From the NCBI GenBank assembly GCA_938034165.1, contig CALHKP010000046.1:1-9440 (forward strand): a stretch of 9,440 bases of DNA, in the 5' to 3' direction. The position numbers and the translations under genes are program-made. This DNA is from an uncultured Clostridia bacterium. GTDB taxonomy: Bacteria; Bacillota; Clostridia; Peptostreptococcales; Anaerovoracaceae. The notes under the pieces are model-generated. The model made no database searches. It saw nothing but the letters and a program-made list of their open reading frames with translations, and was not told where the DNA came from. Of this stretch, positions 1 to 5,557 are shown one piece after another; the first letter of the stretch is position 1, and the number at the start of each line of letters is the position of its first letter.

Positions 1-2
1 TG

Positions 3-47
3 GCAATCTGCGCTTAGTCAACCGCGAAAAAAGACAGCGCAGATTGC
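3..47. repeat. 12-bp perfect inverted repeat
   Basis: GCAATCTGCGCT at 3-14 is repeated as its exact reverse complement at 36-47, separated by 21 bases. As RNA it would form a 12-bp hairpin on either strand. There is no U-run directly after either arm inside the window, so it is not a standard intrinsic terminator. It lies downstream of the minus-strand MATE gene and could stabilise or end that transcript. The left part may belong to a larger element cut by the window edge. Confidence 0.6.
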
Positions 48-81
48 GACTATTGAAATATGCGCTGTTTTTGGCTATATA

Positions 82-249
82 TGGTTGATGGCAATCGACC
101 AAGAATGGTCGAAACACATTGTGTGGTTGATGGTAATCGACCAAGCGTGGTCAGAACACGTTGCAAAGTCGATAGTAATCAACCAAGCATGGCCTAAATA
201 TGTTGCATAGTCGATAGCAATCAACTATGCATGGTCGAAATGCGTTGCG
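82..249. repeat. Four tandem 42-bp repeats
   Basis: Four head-to-tail units of exactly 42 bp lie at 82-123, 124-165, 166-207 and 208-249. They are imperfect copies: units 1 and 2 match at about 34 of 42 positions, and units 3 and 4 are more diverged. Shared blocks are GAT.G.AATC.AC near the front, ATGG.C in the middle and TTG near the end. Each unit carries a small dyad, for example TGGTTGAT-ggca-ATCGACCA in unit 1, overlapped by a second dyad GACCA-agaa-TGGTC. There are no unique spacers, so this is not CRISPR. No open reading frame explains it. The array lies directly downstream of the minus-strand MATE gene, so read-through would transcribe it. Role unknown. Confidence 0.8.
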
Positions 250-258
250 CGGCCGCAA
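245..258. repeat. GC-rich palindrome at the MATE 3' end
   Basis: TTGCG-cggc-CGCAA (245-258) is a short inverted repeat that contains GCGGCCGC at 249-256. It sits immediately after the stop codon of the minus-strand MATE gene and overlaps the last base or so of the fourth 42-bp repeat. A U-run is missing on the minus strand, so termination here would not be of the standard intrinsic type. Confidence 0.4.
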
Positions 259-259
259 T

Positions 260-1606
260 TTATTCAACTATAAGCTCAACAGGCTTATAGCTTTTTTTAT
301 AGATGTAGTATGATATTGCAGCTGTTGTAATTTCTGCTATTGGAAATGCTGCAAATACTCCGGCGGCACCTGCGATTTTGCTTAGCAAAAATGCTGCGGG
401 GATAATTATTACTACGCAGCGCATAAGTGAAACAAGAAATGACTGAAATCCCATTCCCAGTGCTTCCAGAACGCCGCAGCAAGTGATGGATACTGACGAA
501 AATACGAATCCTATGCTGATGATGTGAAGCGCCTTTACTCCGATTGAAACCGTATCGGCACTGGATGTGAACAGGCCGATCATTTGCCCCGGAATTATGT
601 AGGACAGCACGAGTCCCACAGCCATTACACCTGCAGTGAAGGCAAGAGTTGTTGTGAAAATTTTGTGGACACGTCTGTGCTCACCTGCACCGTAATTGAA
701 GCTGACAAGTGGTCTGATTCCCTGTATGATTCCGTTTGCTGTAAGATAGATAAATGTCTGAAGCTTGTAATATACACCCAGAACCAGTACATATTTTGCA
801 GAAAAAGCTGCAAGGATTCCGTTTAGTGACGAAATCAGAAGTGAAGGCAGAGCCATGTTCAAAGTAGCCGGAATTCCAACGGAATACAGTTTGCCAATAA
901 GCACCTTGTCAAAGGTAATATCCTTGATTCTGAAACTTACAGGAATCGGGGTCAGGCGCAGACACACGAGATAAGTTACCAGGCACACGCTCTGACCGAT
1001 GCCCGTTGCCCATGCGGCACCGGCCATCCCCATTTCGGGAAATGGGCCGATTCCGAAAATCATAAGCGGGTCAAGGACAATATTTGTAATAAAACCTAAA
1101 GTCATACTCAACATGGAAACCTTCATCTTTCCAACTGCCTGGAAAATCTTTTCCAAAGAAATTCCAATCATGATGATTACAGAGAAAAGAAATGCTCTGT
1201 TTGCATAAATTAGTCCGAATCTGATAATTTCTTCATCATTCGTATACATTGACAGGAAACCCGGCATAAGCAAAATGCCGGCTGCCATGAGAATTATGCC
1301 GTGAATCACACTCAGCACCATGCCGGTTGCTGCGTTTTGGTTTGCCTGAAGAGGTTTTCCTGCGCCGAGGCAGAATGCAATTCTTGCATTAAGACCCACA
1401 CCAAAACCGACAGCTACAGAAGTCATAAGGTTCTGCAGAGGGAATACCAGCGAAAGCGCAGTCATTGCATTTTCACTTATAATTGCCACAAAATAACTGT
1501 CAACTATATTGTAAAGTGAGTTTACAGCCATGGAAATTACCATAGGCAAAGACATGGAGATAACGAGTGGCACTATGTTTTTTTCTTTCATAAATGTCTG
1601 ATTCAT
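260..1606 (-). CDS. MATE family multidrug efflux transporter
   Basis: This is a polytopic inner-membrane antiporter that would export organic cations or drugs in exchange for Na+ or H+. The 448-residue length and about 12 hydrophobic segments fit the MatE fold (two repeats of six helices). Family-typical stretches are LPMVISMAVNSLYNIVDSYF (about 20-39), GAGKP (81-85), NIVLDPLMIFG (175-185) and FNYGAGEHRR (303-312). The ATG at 1606 is chosen because AAGGAGG lies about seven bases upstream on the minus strand; an in-frame upstream start at 1666 would add 20 polar residues with no good ribosome binding site. The gene is transcribed alone, divergently from the MFS gene, behind a long leader with terminator hairpins that suggests attenuation. 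Family assignment is firm; substrate is unknown. Confidence 0.93.
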   Translation of the reverse strand: MNQTFMKEKNIVPLVISMSLPMVISMAVNSLYNIVDSYFVAIISENAMTALSLVFPLQNLMTSVAVGFGVGLNARIAFCLGAGKPLQANQNAATGMVLSVIHGIILMAAGILLMPGFLSMYTNDEEIIRFGLIYANRAFLFSVIIMIGISLEKIFQAVGKMKVSMLSMTLGFITNIVLDPLMIFGIGPFPEMGMAGAAWATGIGQSVCLVTYLVCLRLTPIPVSFRIKDITFDKVLIGKLYSVGIPATLNMALPSLLISSLNGILAAFSAKYVLVLGVYYKLQTFIYLTANGIIQGIRPLVSFNYGAGEHRRVHKIFTTTLAFTAGVMAVGLVLSYIIPGQMIGLFTSSADTVSIGVKALHIISIGFVFSSVSITCCGVLEALGMGFQSFLVSLMRCVVIIIPAAFLLSKIAGAAGVFAAFPIAEITTAAISYYIYKKSYKPVELIVE

Positions 1607-1672
1607 ATTTTCCTCCTTGAACTTGCGAATTAGGCTTTGATTGGCTTTTCGGTAAAAGCAAGCCATTAAAAT

Positions 1673-1741
1673 TTACAAAAAAATAAGCCACACAGCCTGA
1701 AAAGCTGTGTGGCGAAAAAAGATTTCTCTTGAAAAATCCAC
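1673..1741 (-). CDS. Possible 22-codon leader peptide of the MATE gene
   Basis: In the MATE leader an open frame starts with GTG at 1741 (minus strand), reads 22 codons and stops at TAA (1675-1673). It begins (M)DFSREIFFRHTAFQAV and ends WLIFL. It runs through both terminator-like hairpins, and its stop lies just after the second U-run, an arrangement typical of leader-peptide attenuation. Against it: the only possible start is GTG, because TAG lies two codons upstream, and the purine-rich AGGGA touches the start instead of sitting 5-9 bases away. The peptide could therefore be chance coding through conserved RNA structure. Confidence 0.25.
   Translation of the reverse strand: MDFSREIFFRHTAFQAVWLIFL
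1677..1713 (-). terminator. Leader intrinsic terminator upstream of MATE gene
   Basis: On the minus strand GCCACACAGC and GCTGTGTGGC form a perfect 10-bp stem (arms at plus 1704-1713 and 1687-1696) around a 7-base loop. TTATTTTTTTG follows directly. This is a strong intrinsic terminator, but it lies between the MATE promoter and the MATE start, about 70 bases before the ATG. The likely role is an attenuator that ends transcription early unless an inducing condition changes the fold. On the plus strand the same stem is followed by GAAAAAAG, so it would not terminate the MFS direction. Confidence 0.75.
1715..1738 (-). terminator. Second, weak terminator-like hairpin in MATE leader
   Basis: On the minus strand GATTTTT-caag-AGAAATC forms a 7-bp AU-rich stem (plus 1721-1738) including one G-U pair, followed by six T residues (plus 1715-1720). 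It precedes the strong hairpin by only a few bases. Alone it would be a weak terminator. It may act as a pause site or as part of an alternative fold competing with the strong hairpin. Confidence 0.4.
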
Positions 1742-1765
1742 TCCCTACTTGGGTTTTAGAGTGTC

Positions 1766-1794
1766 AGTATATCATCTGGAGAGCCGGATGTCAA
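1766..1794 (-). promoter_or_regulatory. Sigma-70-type promoter of the MATE gene
   Basis: On the minus strand TTGACA (plus 1789-1794) and TATACT (plus 1766-1771) are separated by 17 bases: a perfect -35 and a near-perfect -10. Transcription should start near 1759, giving a leader of about 150 nt before the MATE ATG at 1606. Confidence 0.75.
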
Positions 1795-1799
1795 TATGT

Positions 1800-1820
1800 T
1801 ACGGTGGAAGTCACCATGTA
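1800..1820. promoter_or_regulatory. Imperfect inverted repeat between divergent promoters
   Basis: GGTG (1803-1806) and CACC (1812-1815) form a dyad around GAAGT, flanked by TAC at 1800-1802 and GTA at 1818-1820 (outer pair off-centre by one base). It lies directly upstream of the MATE -35 and overlaps the predicted -35 of the MFS promoter. That is a suitable place for a regulator controlling both efflux genes. No regulator gene is adjacent, so the role is inferred from position only. Confidence 0.3.
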
Positions 1821-1833
1821 GGCGTGCTATAAT
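1805..1833 (+). promoter_or_regulatory. Extended -10 promoter of the MFS unit
   Basis: TGCTATAAT (1825-1833 region) gives a perfect -10 at 1828-1833 with a TGn extension. Seventeen bases upstream TGGAAG (1805-1810) is only a partial -35, as is usual for extended -10 promoters. Transcription would start near 1840, leaving a leader of about 90 nt. Confidence 0.55.
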
Positions 1834-1851
1834 TTACAGAGATATCTGAGC

Positions 1852-1908
1852 ATTTGCCTTCGGCTTTTGCGGTGCAGCCTGAGTGAGCTTTCGCAAAGAG
1901 TGGCAAAT
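1852..1908 (+). other. Structured 5' leader of the MFS gene
   Basis: ATTTGCC (1852-1858) pairs perfectly with GGCAAAT (1902-1908). Inside it TTTGCG (1866-1871) pairs with CGCAAA (1892-1897), and AGC/GCT can close an inner loop. The nested hairpin occupies most of the leader and ends a few bases before the ribosome binding site (AAGGGCGGG, 1913-1921). It resembles a structured regulatory leader, but I could not match it to a known riboswitch class. The pairing is seen; the function is a guess. Confidence 0.4.
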
Positions 1909-1931
1909 AAGAAAGGGCGGGAATTTATCAA

Positions 1932-3137
1932 ATGAATACAAAAAACAAGAAGCACATAAGCGGGGCACTGGCCTTCATTACACTGATGGGGATTGTCAGT
2001 CTTTTTTCGGACATGACTCATGAGGGCGCAAGAAGTGTACTGGGTGAATATCTGAATCTCGCGGGCGCTTCCGGAGCTACTATAGGTTTTGTTTCCGGAG
2101 TTGGGGAGCTGTGTGGCTATTCTCTTCGCTTGATTTCAGGCTTTTTTGCCGACAAAACCAAAAAATACTGGACCCTTGTAATTACAGGATACGCACTTCA
2201 GGTTGCGGCAATTCCGGCTCTTGCGCTGATTCCGGAAAACGGCTGGGTTATTGCCTGCGGCCTTGTAATCATGGAGCGAATCGGAAAAGCTATCAAAAAA
2301 CCTGCGAAAAACACGCTTGTAAGCTTTGCTGCAAGCGAAATCGGAACCGGAAAAGGCTTCGCTTATCAGGAATTTTTGGATCAGCTGGGAGCTTTTTTTG
2401 GACCGGTAATGCTCTTTGTTATCGCCTCAATCAAAGGCACCGGCAACCTGTTTTCCACATATCGCGTCTGCTTTGCGGTTCTTGGAATACCTGCTCTTAT
2501 TACAATTTCACTGGTGGTGCTGGCAAAAGTTAAGTATCCGCATCCCGAAATGTTTGAAAAATCAAAGGATGAAGCAGTTGAATTTCACACGCAAAAGTCC
2601 TTTGTGCTATATATGGCAGCTATTTGCCTCTTTGCCTTCGGCTTTGCGGACTTTACGCTGATTACTTTGCACGCGGCAAAGATGCACGCTTTTCCGGCTT
2701 CTACTTTGAGCCTTTTGTATGCGGCGGCTATGGCTGTGGATGCCTTTGCTGCACTGTTTTTCGGCTGGCTTTTTGACAAAATCGGGCTGAAGTCTCTCAT
2801 GTTTTCAACCCTTTGCAGCGCATTTTTCTCGGGCTTTATTTTCCTTACTGGAAATCCTGTTCTCATGGGTATAGGCATTGTCCTATGGGGCATCGGCATG
2901 GGAGCTCAGGAAAGCATAATGAAGGCTGCTGTGAGCAAAATCATTCCGGCATCTATGAGAAGTACAGGTTTCGGAATCTTTGAAACCGGCTTTGGGATAG
3001 CTTGGTTTCTGGGAAGCTGGTTACTGGGCGCATTGTATGACACAAATCCGCTGTGGCTTGTGATTGTTTCTGTTTCAGTGCAATTGCTTGCAATCATGTT
3101 TTACGGACTTTATATCCGAAAAAATAAAACGGCCTGA
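1932..3137 (+). CDS. MFS transporter, drug-efflux type
   Basis: A 401-residue inner-membrane protein with about 12 hydrophobic segments, matching the usual length of major facilitator superfamily exporters. The motif-A loop after the second helix appears as GFFADKTKKYW (70-80), and its degenerate counterpart in the second half is GWLFDKIGLKS (278-288). The stretch ERIGKAIKKPAKNTL (115-129) followed by DQLGAFFGPVM (150-160) is typical of one MFS subgroup in which the GKAIR.PA loop precedes a conserved aspartate helix. A polar loop at about 200-222 separates the two six-helix halves. The start follows AAGGGCGGG by ten bases. The next gene begins 26 bases after the stop, so the two are probably co-transcribed. 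Substrate is not determinable. Confidence 0.9.
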   Translation: MNTKNKKHISGALAFITLMGIVSLFSDMTHEGARSVLGEYLNLAGASGATIGFVSGVGELCGYSLRLISGFFADKTKKYWTLVITGYALQVAAIPALALIPENGWVIACGLVIMERIGKAIKKPAKNTLVSFAASEIGTGKGFAYQEFLDQLGAFFGPVMLFVIASIKGTGNLFSTYRVCFAVLGIPALITISLVVLAKVKYPHPEMFEKSKDEAVEFHTQKSFVLYMAAICLFAFGFADFTLITLHAAKMHAFPASTLSLLYAAAMAVDAFAALFFGWLFDKIGLKSLMFSTLCSAFFSGFIFLTGNPVLMGIGIVLWGIGMGAQESIMKAAVSKIIPASMRSTGFGIFETGFGIAWFLGSWLLGALYDTNPLWLVIVSVSVQLLAIMFYGLYIRKNKTA

Positions 3138-3163
3138 TTTTGCCGAACAAAGGAGATTTGGCT

Positions 3164-3979
3164 ATGAATGAATTAAAAATTGTTACGCTGATGGAAGATA
3201 ACCTGCAGGGCAGCGGCCTTGCGGCGGAACATGGCTTGTCTGTGTATATAGAAACAAAGAAACATAAAATCCTTGTGGATACCGGAAAATCCGAAAAAAC
3301 ATGGGAAAATGCAAAGGTAAAAGGCATTGACATATCCAATGTGGACACCGTATTTTTGAGCCACGGCCATTATGATCACTCCGGTGGTCTTCTAAAATTT
3401 GCGGAACTTAACCCATCTGCTGATATTTATATAAGGGATAACGCAGGCGGTGAATATTATTCTTTGCATAACGGAAAAGCAAGATACATAGGAATCGACA
3501 AAGCCGTCTTAGCTTTGCCGAATTTGCACATGATAAAAGAAAGTGCAGCAATAGATGAAGAGTTATCTGTATTTACAAATGTGCACCCGACGAGGAACCT
3601 TCCAAGGGGAAACAAAATCCTGAAGGAACTGAAAAACAACAAGTATGTGCAGGATACTTTTTCTCATGAGATGTATCTGACGATCAGATGCAGTGAAGGA
3701 AAATATGTGCTTATTTCCGGCTGTGCTCACAATGGAATACTTAACATCCTGGATGCTTTCCGGGAAATATACGGGACAGATCCTTCTGTTGTCATCAGCG
3801 GTTTTCATATGATTCAGCCTGAATATACCGCAGATGACCTACAGGAAATCAAAAATGCCGCAGAAGAACTTTCGAAAATGGACACCAAGTTCTACAGCGG
3901 CCACTGCACAGGGAAAGTTCCATACAATATATTAAAAGAAATTTTGGGAGATAAACTAAACGCGATTAGTGATTTGTAG
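3164..3979 (+). CDS. MBL-fold metallo-hydrolase, COG1237 type
   Basis: A 271-residue soluble protein of the metallo-beta-lactamase fold. The metal-binding signature is SHGHYDHSGG (66-75), with H67, H69, D71 and H72. Further likely ligands or active-site residues are H189 in SGCAHNG (185-191), H215 in SGFHM (212-216) and H247 in SGHCTG (245-250). The GC.H.GI.N, GFH and HCTG set is characteristic of the COG1237 group, which includes proteins named for dihydropterin-ribofuranosylaminobenzene phosphate synthase; that activity is proven for few members. The ATG at 3164 is preferred because AAAGGAG lies eight bases upstream; a TTG at 3140 would start ahead of that site. It follows the MFS gene at 26 bases, so a hydrolase and its exporter may act on related compounds. 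Confidence 0.88.
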   Translation: MNELKIVTLMEDNLQGSGLAAEHGLSVYIETKKHKILVDTGKSEKTWENAKVKGIDISNVDTVFLSHGHYDHSGGLLKFAELNPSADIYIRDNAGGEYYSLHNGKARYIGIDKAVLALPNLHMIKESAAIDEELSVFTNVHPTRNLPRGNKILKELKNNKYVQDTFSHEMYLTIRCSEGKYVLISGCAHNGILNILDAFREIYGTDPSVVISGFHMIQPEYTADDLQEIKNAAEELSKMDTKFYSGHCTGKVPYNILKEILGDKLNAISDL

Positions 3980-4000
3980 ATAGGTGCATGATGTTATAAT
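3973..4000 (+). promoter_or_regulatory. Possible promoter before the YjbR gene
   Basis: TGTTATAAT gives a perfect -10 (3995-4000) with a TGn extension. A poor -35, TTTGTA (3973-3978), lies 16 bases upstream, over the stop codon of the metallo-hydrolase gene. Transcription would begin near 4006-4007, inside the purine-rich ribosome binding site and only about ten bases before the ATG, so use of this promoter would give a nearly leaderless mRNA. Confidence 0.4.
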
Positions 4001-4015
4001 ACAGGGGATGGTTTT

Positions 4016-4396
4016 ATGAACAGAACTGAACTGAAAGAATATATTCAGAATAATTATGGTACCGATCCGGATTATCCATGGATGAAATATCCGAGCTATG
4101 AGGTTTTTCGTCATGCCGGTAACAGAAAGTGGTTTGCGGTTATCATGGATGTACCGAGAAACAAACTGGGTCTTCAGGGTGAGGAAATTCTTGGAATAGT
4201 GAATTTCAAATGTGAACCGTATTTATTGAATTCTTTGCTGGGAGAGGAGGGATTTTTCCTTGCTTATCATATGAACAAAACAAACTGGATAACGGTAGCT
4301 CTTGATGGAAGTGTTTCAGATGAGCAAATTAAAATGCTTCTGGACATGAGCTTTGACGCAACTGCGCCTAAAATAAGAAAAAAAGATAATTTTTAG
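4016..4396 (+). CDS. YjbR/MmcQ family protein
   Basis: A 126-residue protein of the YjbR/MmcQ family, which adopts a CyaY-like alpha/beta fold and is often annotated as DNA-binding without strong functional proof. Seen motifs are YPSYEVFRHAGNRKWFA (about 25-41), NFKCEPY (63-69), FFLAYHMNKTNW (80-91) and the C-terminal SFDAT (112-116). Length matches the family (110-130 residues). The start follows GGGGATGG by about six bases. It is 36 bases after the metallo-hydrolase stop and 31 bases before the acetyltransferase start, so it is likely in the same operon. Members of this family are frequent neighbours of efflux and acetyltransferase genes in clostridia, but a specific role is unknown. Confidence 0.87.
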   Translation: MNRTELKEYIQNNYGTDPDYPWMKYPSYEVFRHAGNRKWFAVIMDVPRNKLGLQGEEILGIVNFKCEPYLLNSLLGEEGFFLAYHMNKTNWITVALDGSVSDEQIKMLLDMSFDATAPKIRKKDNF

Positions 4397-4427
4397 TAGT
4401 ACCGTTAACTTGCGGAGGTGACGGCAA

Positions 4428-5078
4428 ATGAGTGAATATAAGATGATAGATATGGATAATTGGCCTCGAAGAGAGCATTACAAATATTATACTGAGCAAC
4501 TGAAGGTTGAGTTCAACATGACTGCAAATGTTGACGTGAAGGCTTTGTTGGAGTTTTGTCATAGCAATGGGTACAATTTTTATCCTGCGCTGATTTATTG
4601 CGCTACAAGGACAATCAATCGAATTGAAAATTTCAGGATGTTCAAAGACGCGGACGGAAAGCTGTGCGTATGGGAAAAAGTCGTTCCGAATTATACTATT
4701 TTTCATGAGGATGACCATACGTTTTCTGATTGCTGGACTGACTACTCGGAGGAATTTGAGGTGTTTTATCAGGACATAACTTCGGATATGCAACGGTATG
4801 CACACAAAAAAGGAATCAAGGTAAAAGACGGACAGCCACCTAACTTCTATTGCTTTTCGGCTGCTCCATGGACGACGTTCACAGGGTACGGAAGTAAGGT
4901 TACGGATGGTGTGCCTATGTATTTTCCGGTAATTACTGCCGGAAAGTATGAAGAATGCGGGGACAAAATCAACTTGCCGGTTAACATTACGATTGCACAT
5001 GCAGTAGCAGACGGTTATCATGTTGGGCTCTTTTTTCAGTATCTGCAAGAAGAAGTAAACGAGCTGAAGTTTAGGTAG
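4428..5078 (+). CDS. CatA-like (chloramphenicol-type) O-acetyltransferase
   Basis: A 216-residue cytoplasmic enzyme of the chloramphenicol acetyltransferase family, which works as a trimer and transfers acetyl from acetyl-CoA to a hydroxyl. Aligning by eye with classical CAT, catalytic His195 corresponds to H191 and Asp199 to D195 in AHAVADGYH (190-198). Ser148 corresponds to S144 in SAAPW (144-148), and Thr174 to T170 in PVITAGKY (167-174). The N-terminal WPRREHY (12-18) is also family-typical. Length equals that of classical CAT (213-219). The active site looks intact, but the substrate pocket cannot be judged; many chromosomal homologues have untested substrates. A strong GGAGGTGA lies seven bases before the ATG. 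It appears to be the last gene of the MFS-hydrolase-YjbR unit. Confidence 0.88.
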   Translation: MSEYKMIDMDNWPRREHYKYYTEQLKVEFNMTANVDVKALLEFCHSNGYNFYPALIYCATRTINRIENFRMFKDADGKLCVWEKVVPNYTIFHEDDHTFSDCWTDYSEEFEVFYQDITSDMQRYAHKKGIKVKDGQPPNFYCFSAAPWTTFTGYGSKVTDGVPMYFPVITAGKYEECGDKINLPVNITIAHAVADGYHVGLFFQYLQEEVNELKFR

Positions 5079-5145
5079 GTGCTAACTTGTTTTCTTGATT
5101 GGACAAATAAGGCATATGAAATTAGGATAGAGCAATAGGAAAATA

Positions 5146-5178
5146 CAGCTTGAGAAAGTCTGTCTTAAGCTGGATTTT
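5146..5178 (+). terminator. Probable terminator of the acetyltransferase operon
   Basis: CAGCTTGAGA (5146-5155) and TCTTAAGCTG (5163-5172) form a 10-bp stem with one G-U pair and a 7-base loop. The following GATTTTATG is a poor U-run, so termination may be partial. The minus-strand version is followed by TATTTT, so it could act weakly in both directions. Confidence 0.45.
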
Positions 5179-5181
5179 ATG

Positions 5182-5210
5182 TTGAAAAACAAGTTCATAG
5201 GAAGTATAAT
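5182..5210 (+). promoter_or_regulatory. Promoter of the hipBA pair
   Basis: TTGAAA (5182-5187) and TATAAT (5205-5210) are separated by exactly 17 bases. Transcription should begin near 5217, inside the left arm of the inverted repeat that probably serves as the operator. Confidence 0.75.
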
Positions 5211-5212
5211 AA

Positions 5213-5269
5213 GGTTAATATATTAGCTAAAATATGTGATTTTGAGAGAAAAAGGACAATATATTAACC
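5213..5269. promoter_or_regulatory. Probable HipB operator: 12-bp inverted repeat
   Basis: GGTTAATATATT (5213-5224) returns as its exact reverse complement AATATATTAACC at 5258-5269, ending at the base before the HipB ATG. Each arm is itself close to the palindrome TTAATATATTAA, so each could bind a HipB dimer. The palindrome centres are about 41 bp apart, near four helical turns, so both sites would face the same side of the DNA. The left site overlaps the predicted transcription start and the right covers the translation start region, which suits autorepression. The binding is inferred, not shown. Confidence 0.6.
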
Positions 5270-5557
5270 ATGAATGTAGATTTTCTGAATTTTAAAACGC
5301 CCAGGGAGGTTTCTCTGGAAGTGGCTGAGAAAGCTAAGGCAAAACGCAAGTACATGAAACTCACACAGCAGCAGCTTGCTGACCGGTCAGGTGTGGCTCT
5401 CAGTTCTCTTAAGAGATTTGAACGCACCGGAGAAATTTCTTTTTCTTCCCTGCTGAAGATTGCTTGGGTGCTGGACAGCCTGAAAGAATTTGAAGAGCTT
5501 TTCAAGAAACCGGAATACTCTTCTATGGAGGAACTGTTAAATGATAAAACCAGATAG
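5270..5557 (+). CDS. hipB: HipB-like antitoxin, XRE-family HTH repressor
   Basis: A 95-residue protein with a helix-turn-helix of the Cro/C1 (XRE) type at about 20-70. The recognisable core is LTQQQLADRSGVALSSLKRF (31-50), where QQQLADRSGV and SLKRFE cover the two HTH helices. The short C-terminal tail (about 71-95) is acidic and helical, as in HipB-type antitoxins. Its stop overlaps the HipA-like start by 17 bases, indicating translational coupling, and the inverted repeat in front of it fits autoregulation. The expected role is to bind and neutralise the kinase and, with it, repress the operon. The ribosome binding site (AAAAAGGA) is weak and about 13 bases upstream. The family call is good; the antitoxin role rests mainly on the partner. 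Confidence 0.85.
   Translation: MNVDFLNFKTPREVSLEVAEKAKAKRKYMKLTQQQLADRSGVALSSLKRFERTGEISFSSLLKIAWVLDSLKEFEELFKKPEYSSMEELLNDKTR

Noticed and set aside
82..249. CRISPR array
   Set aside because: The units are contiguous 42-bp copies without unique spacers, are too diverged, and no cas gene is nearby.
249..256. GCGGCCGC (NotI site) as a cloning scar
   Set aside because: The palindrome merges into the native repeat on one side and the MATE stop region on the other, with no vector sequence, so a natural origin is more likely.
1852..1908. Cyclic-di-GMP riboswitch in the MFS leader
   Set aside because: Only a short word (CGCAAAG) resembles the class; the remaining conserved blocks and the second stem are missing.
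2585..2899. Minus-strand reading frame of 104 codons inside the MFS gene
   Set aside because: It is antisense to a well-supported transporter, lacks a ribosome binding site and shows no family features; other frames overlapping the main genes were rejected for the same reasons.
4368..5048. Long minus-strand frame opposite the CatA-like gene
   Set aside because: The plus strand encodes a protein with conserved catalytic residues and a strong ribosome binding site; the antisense frame has no recognisable motif.
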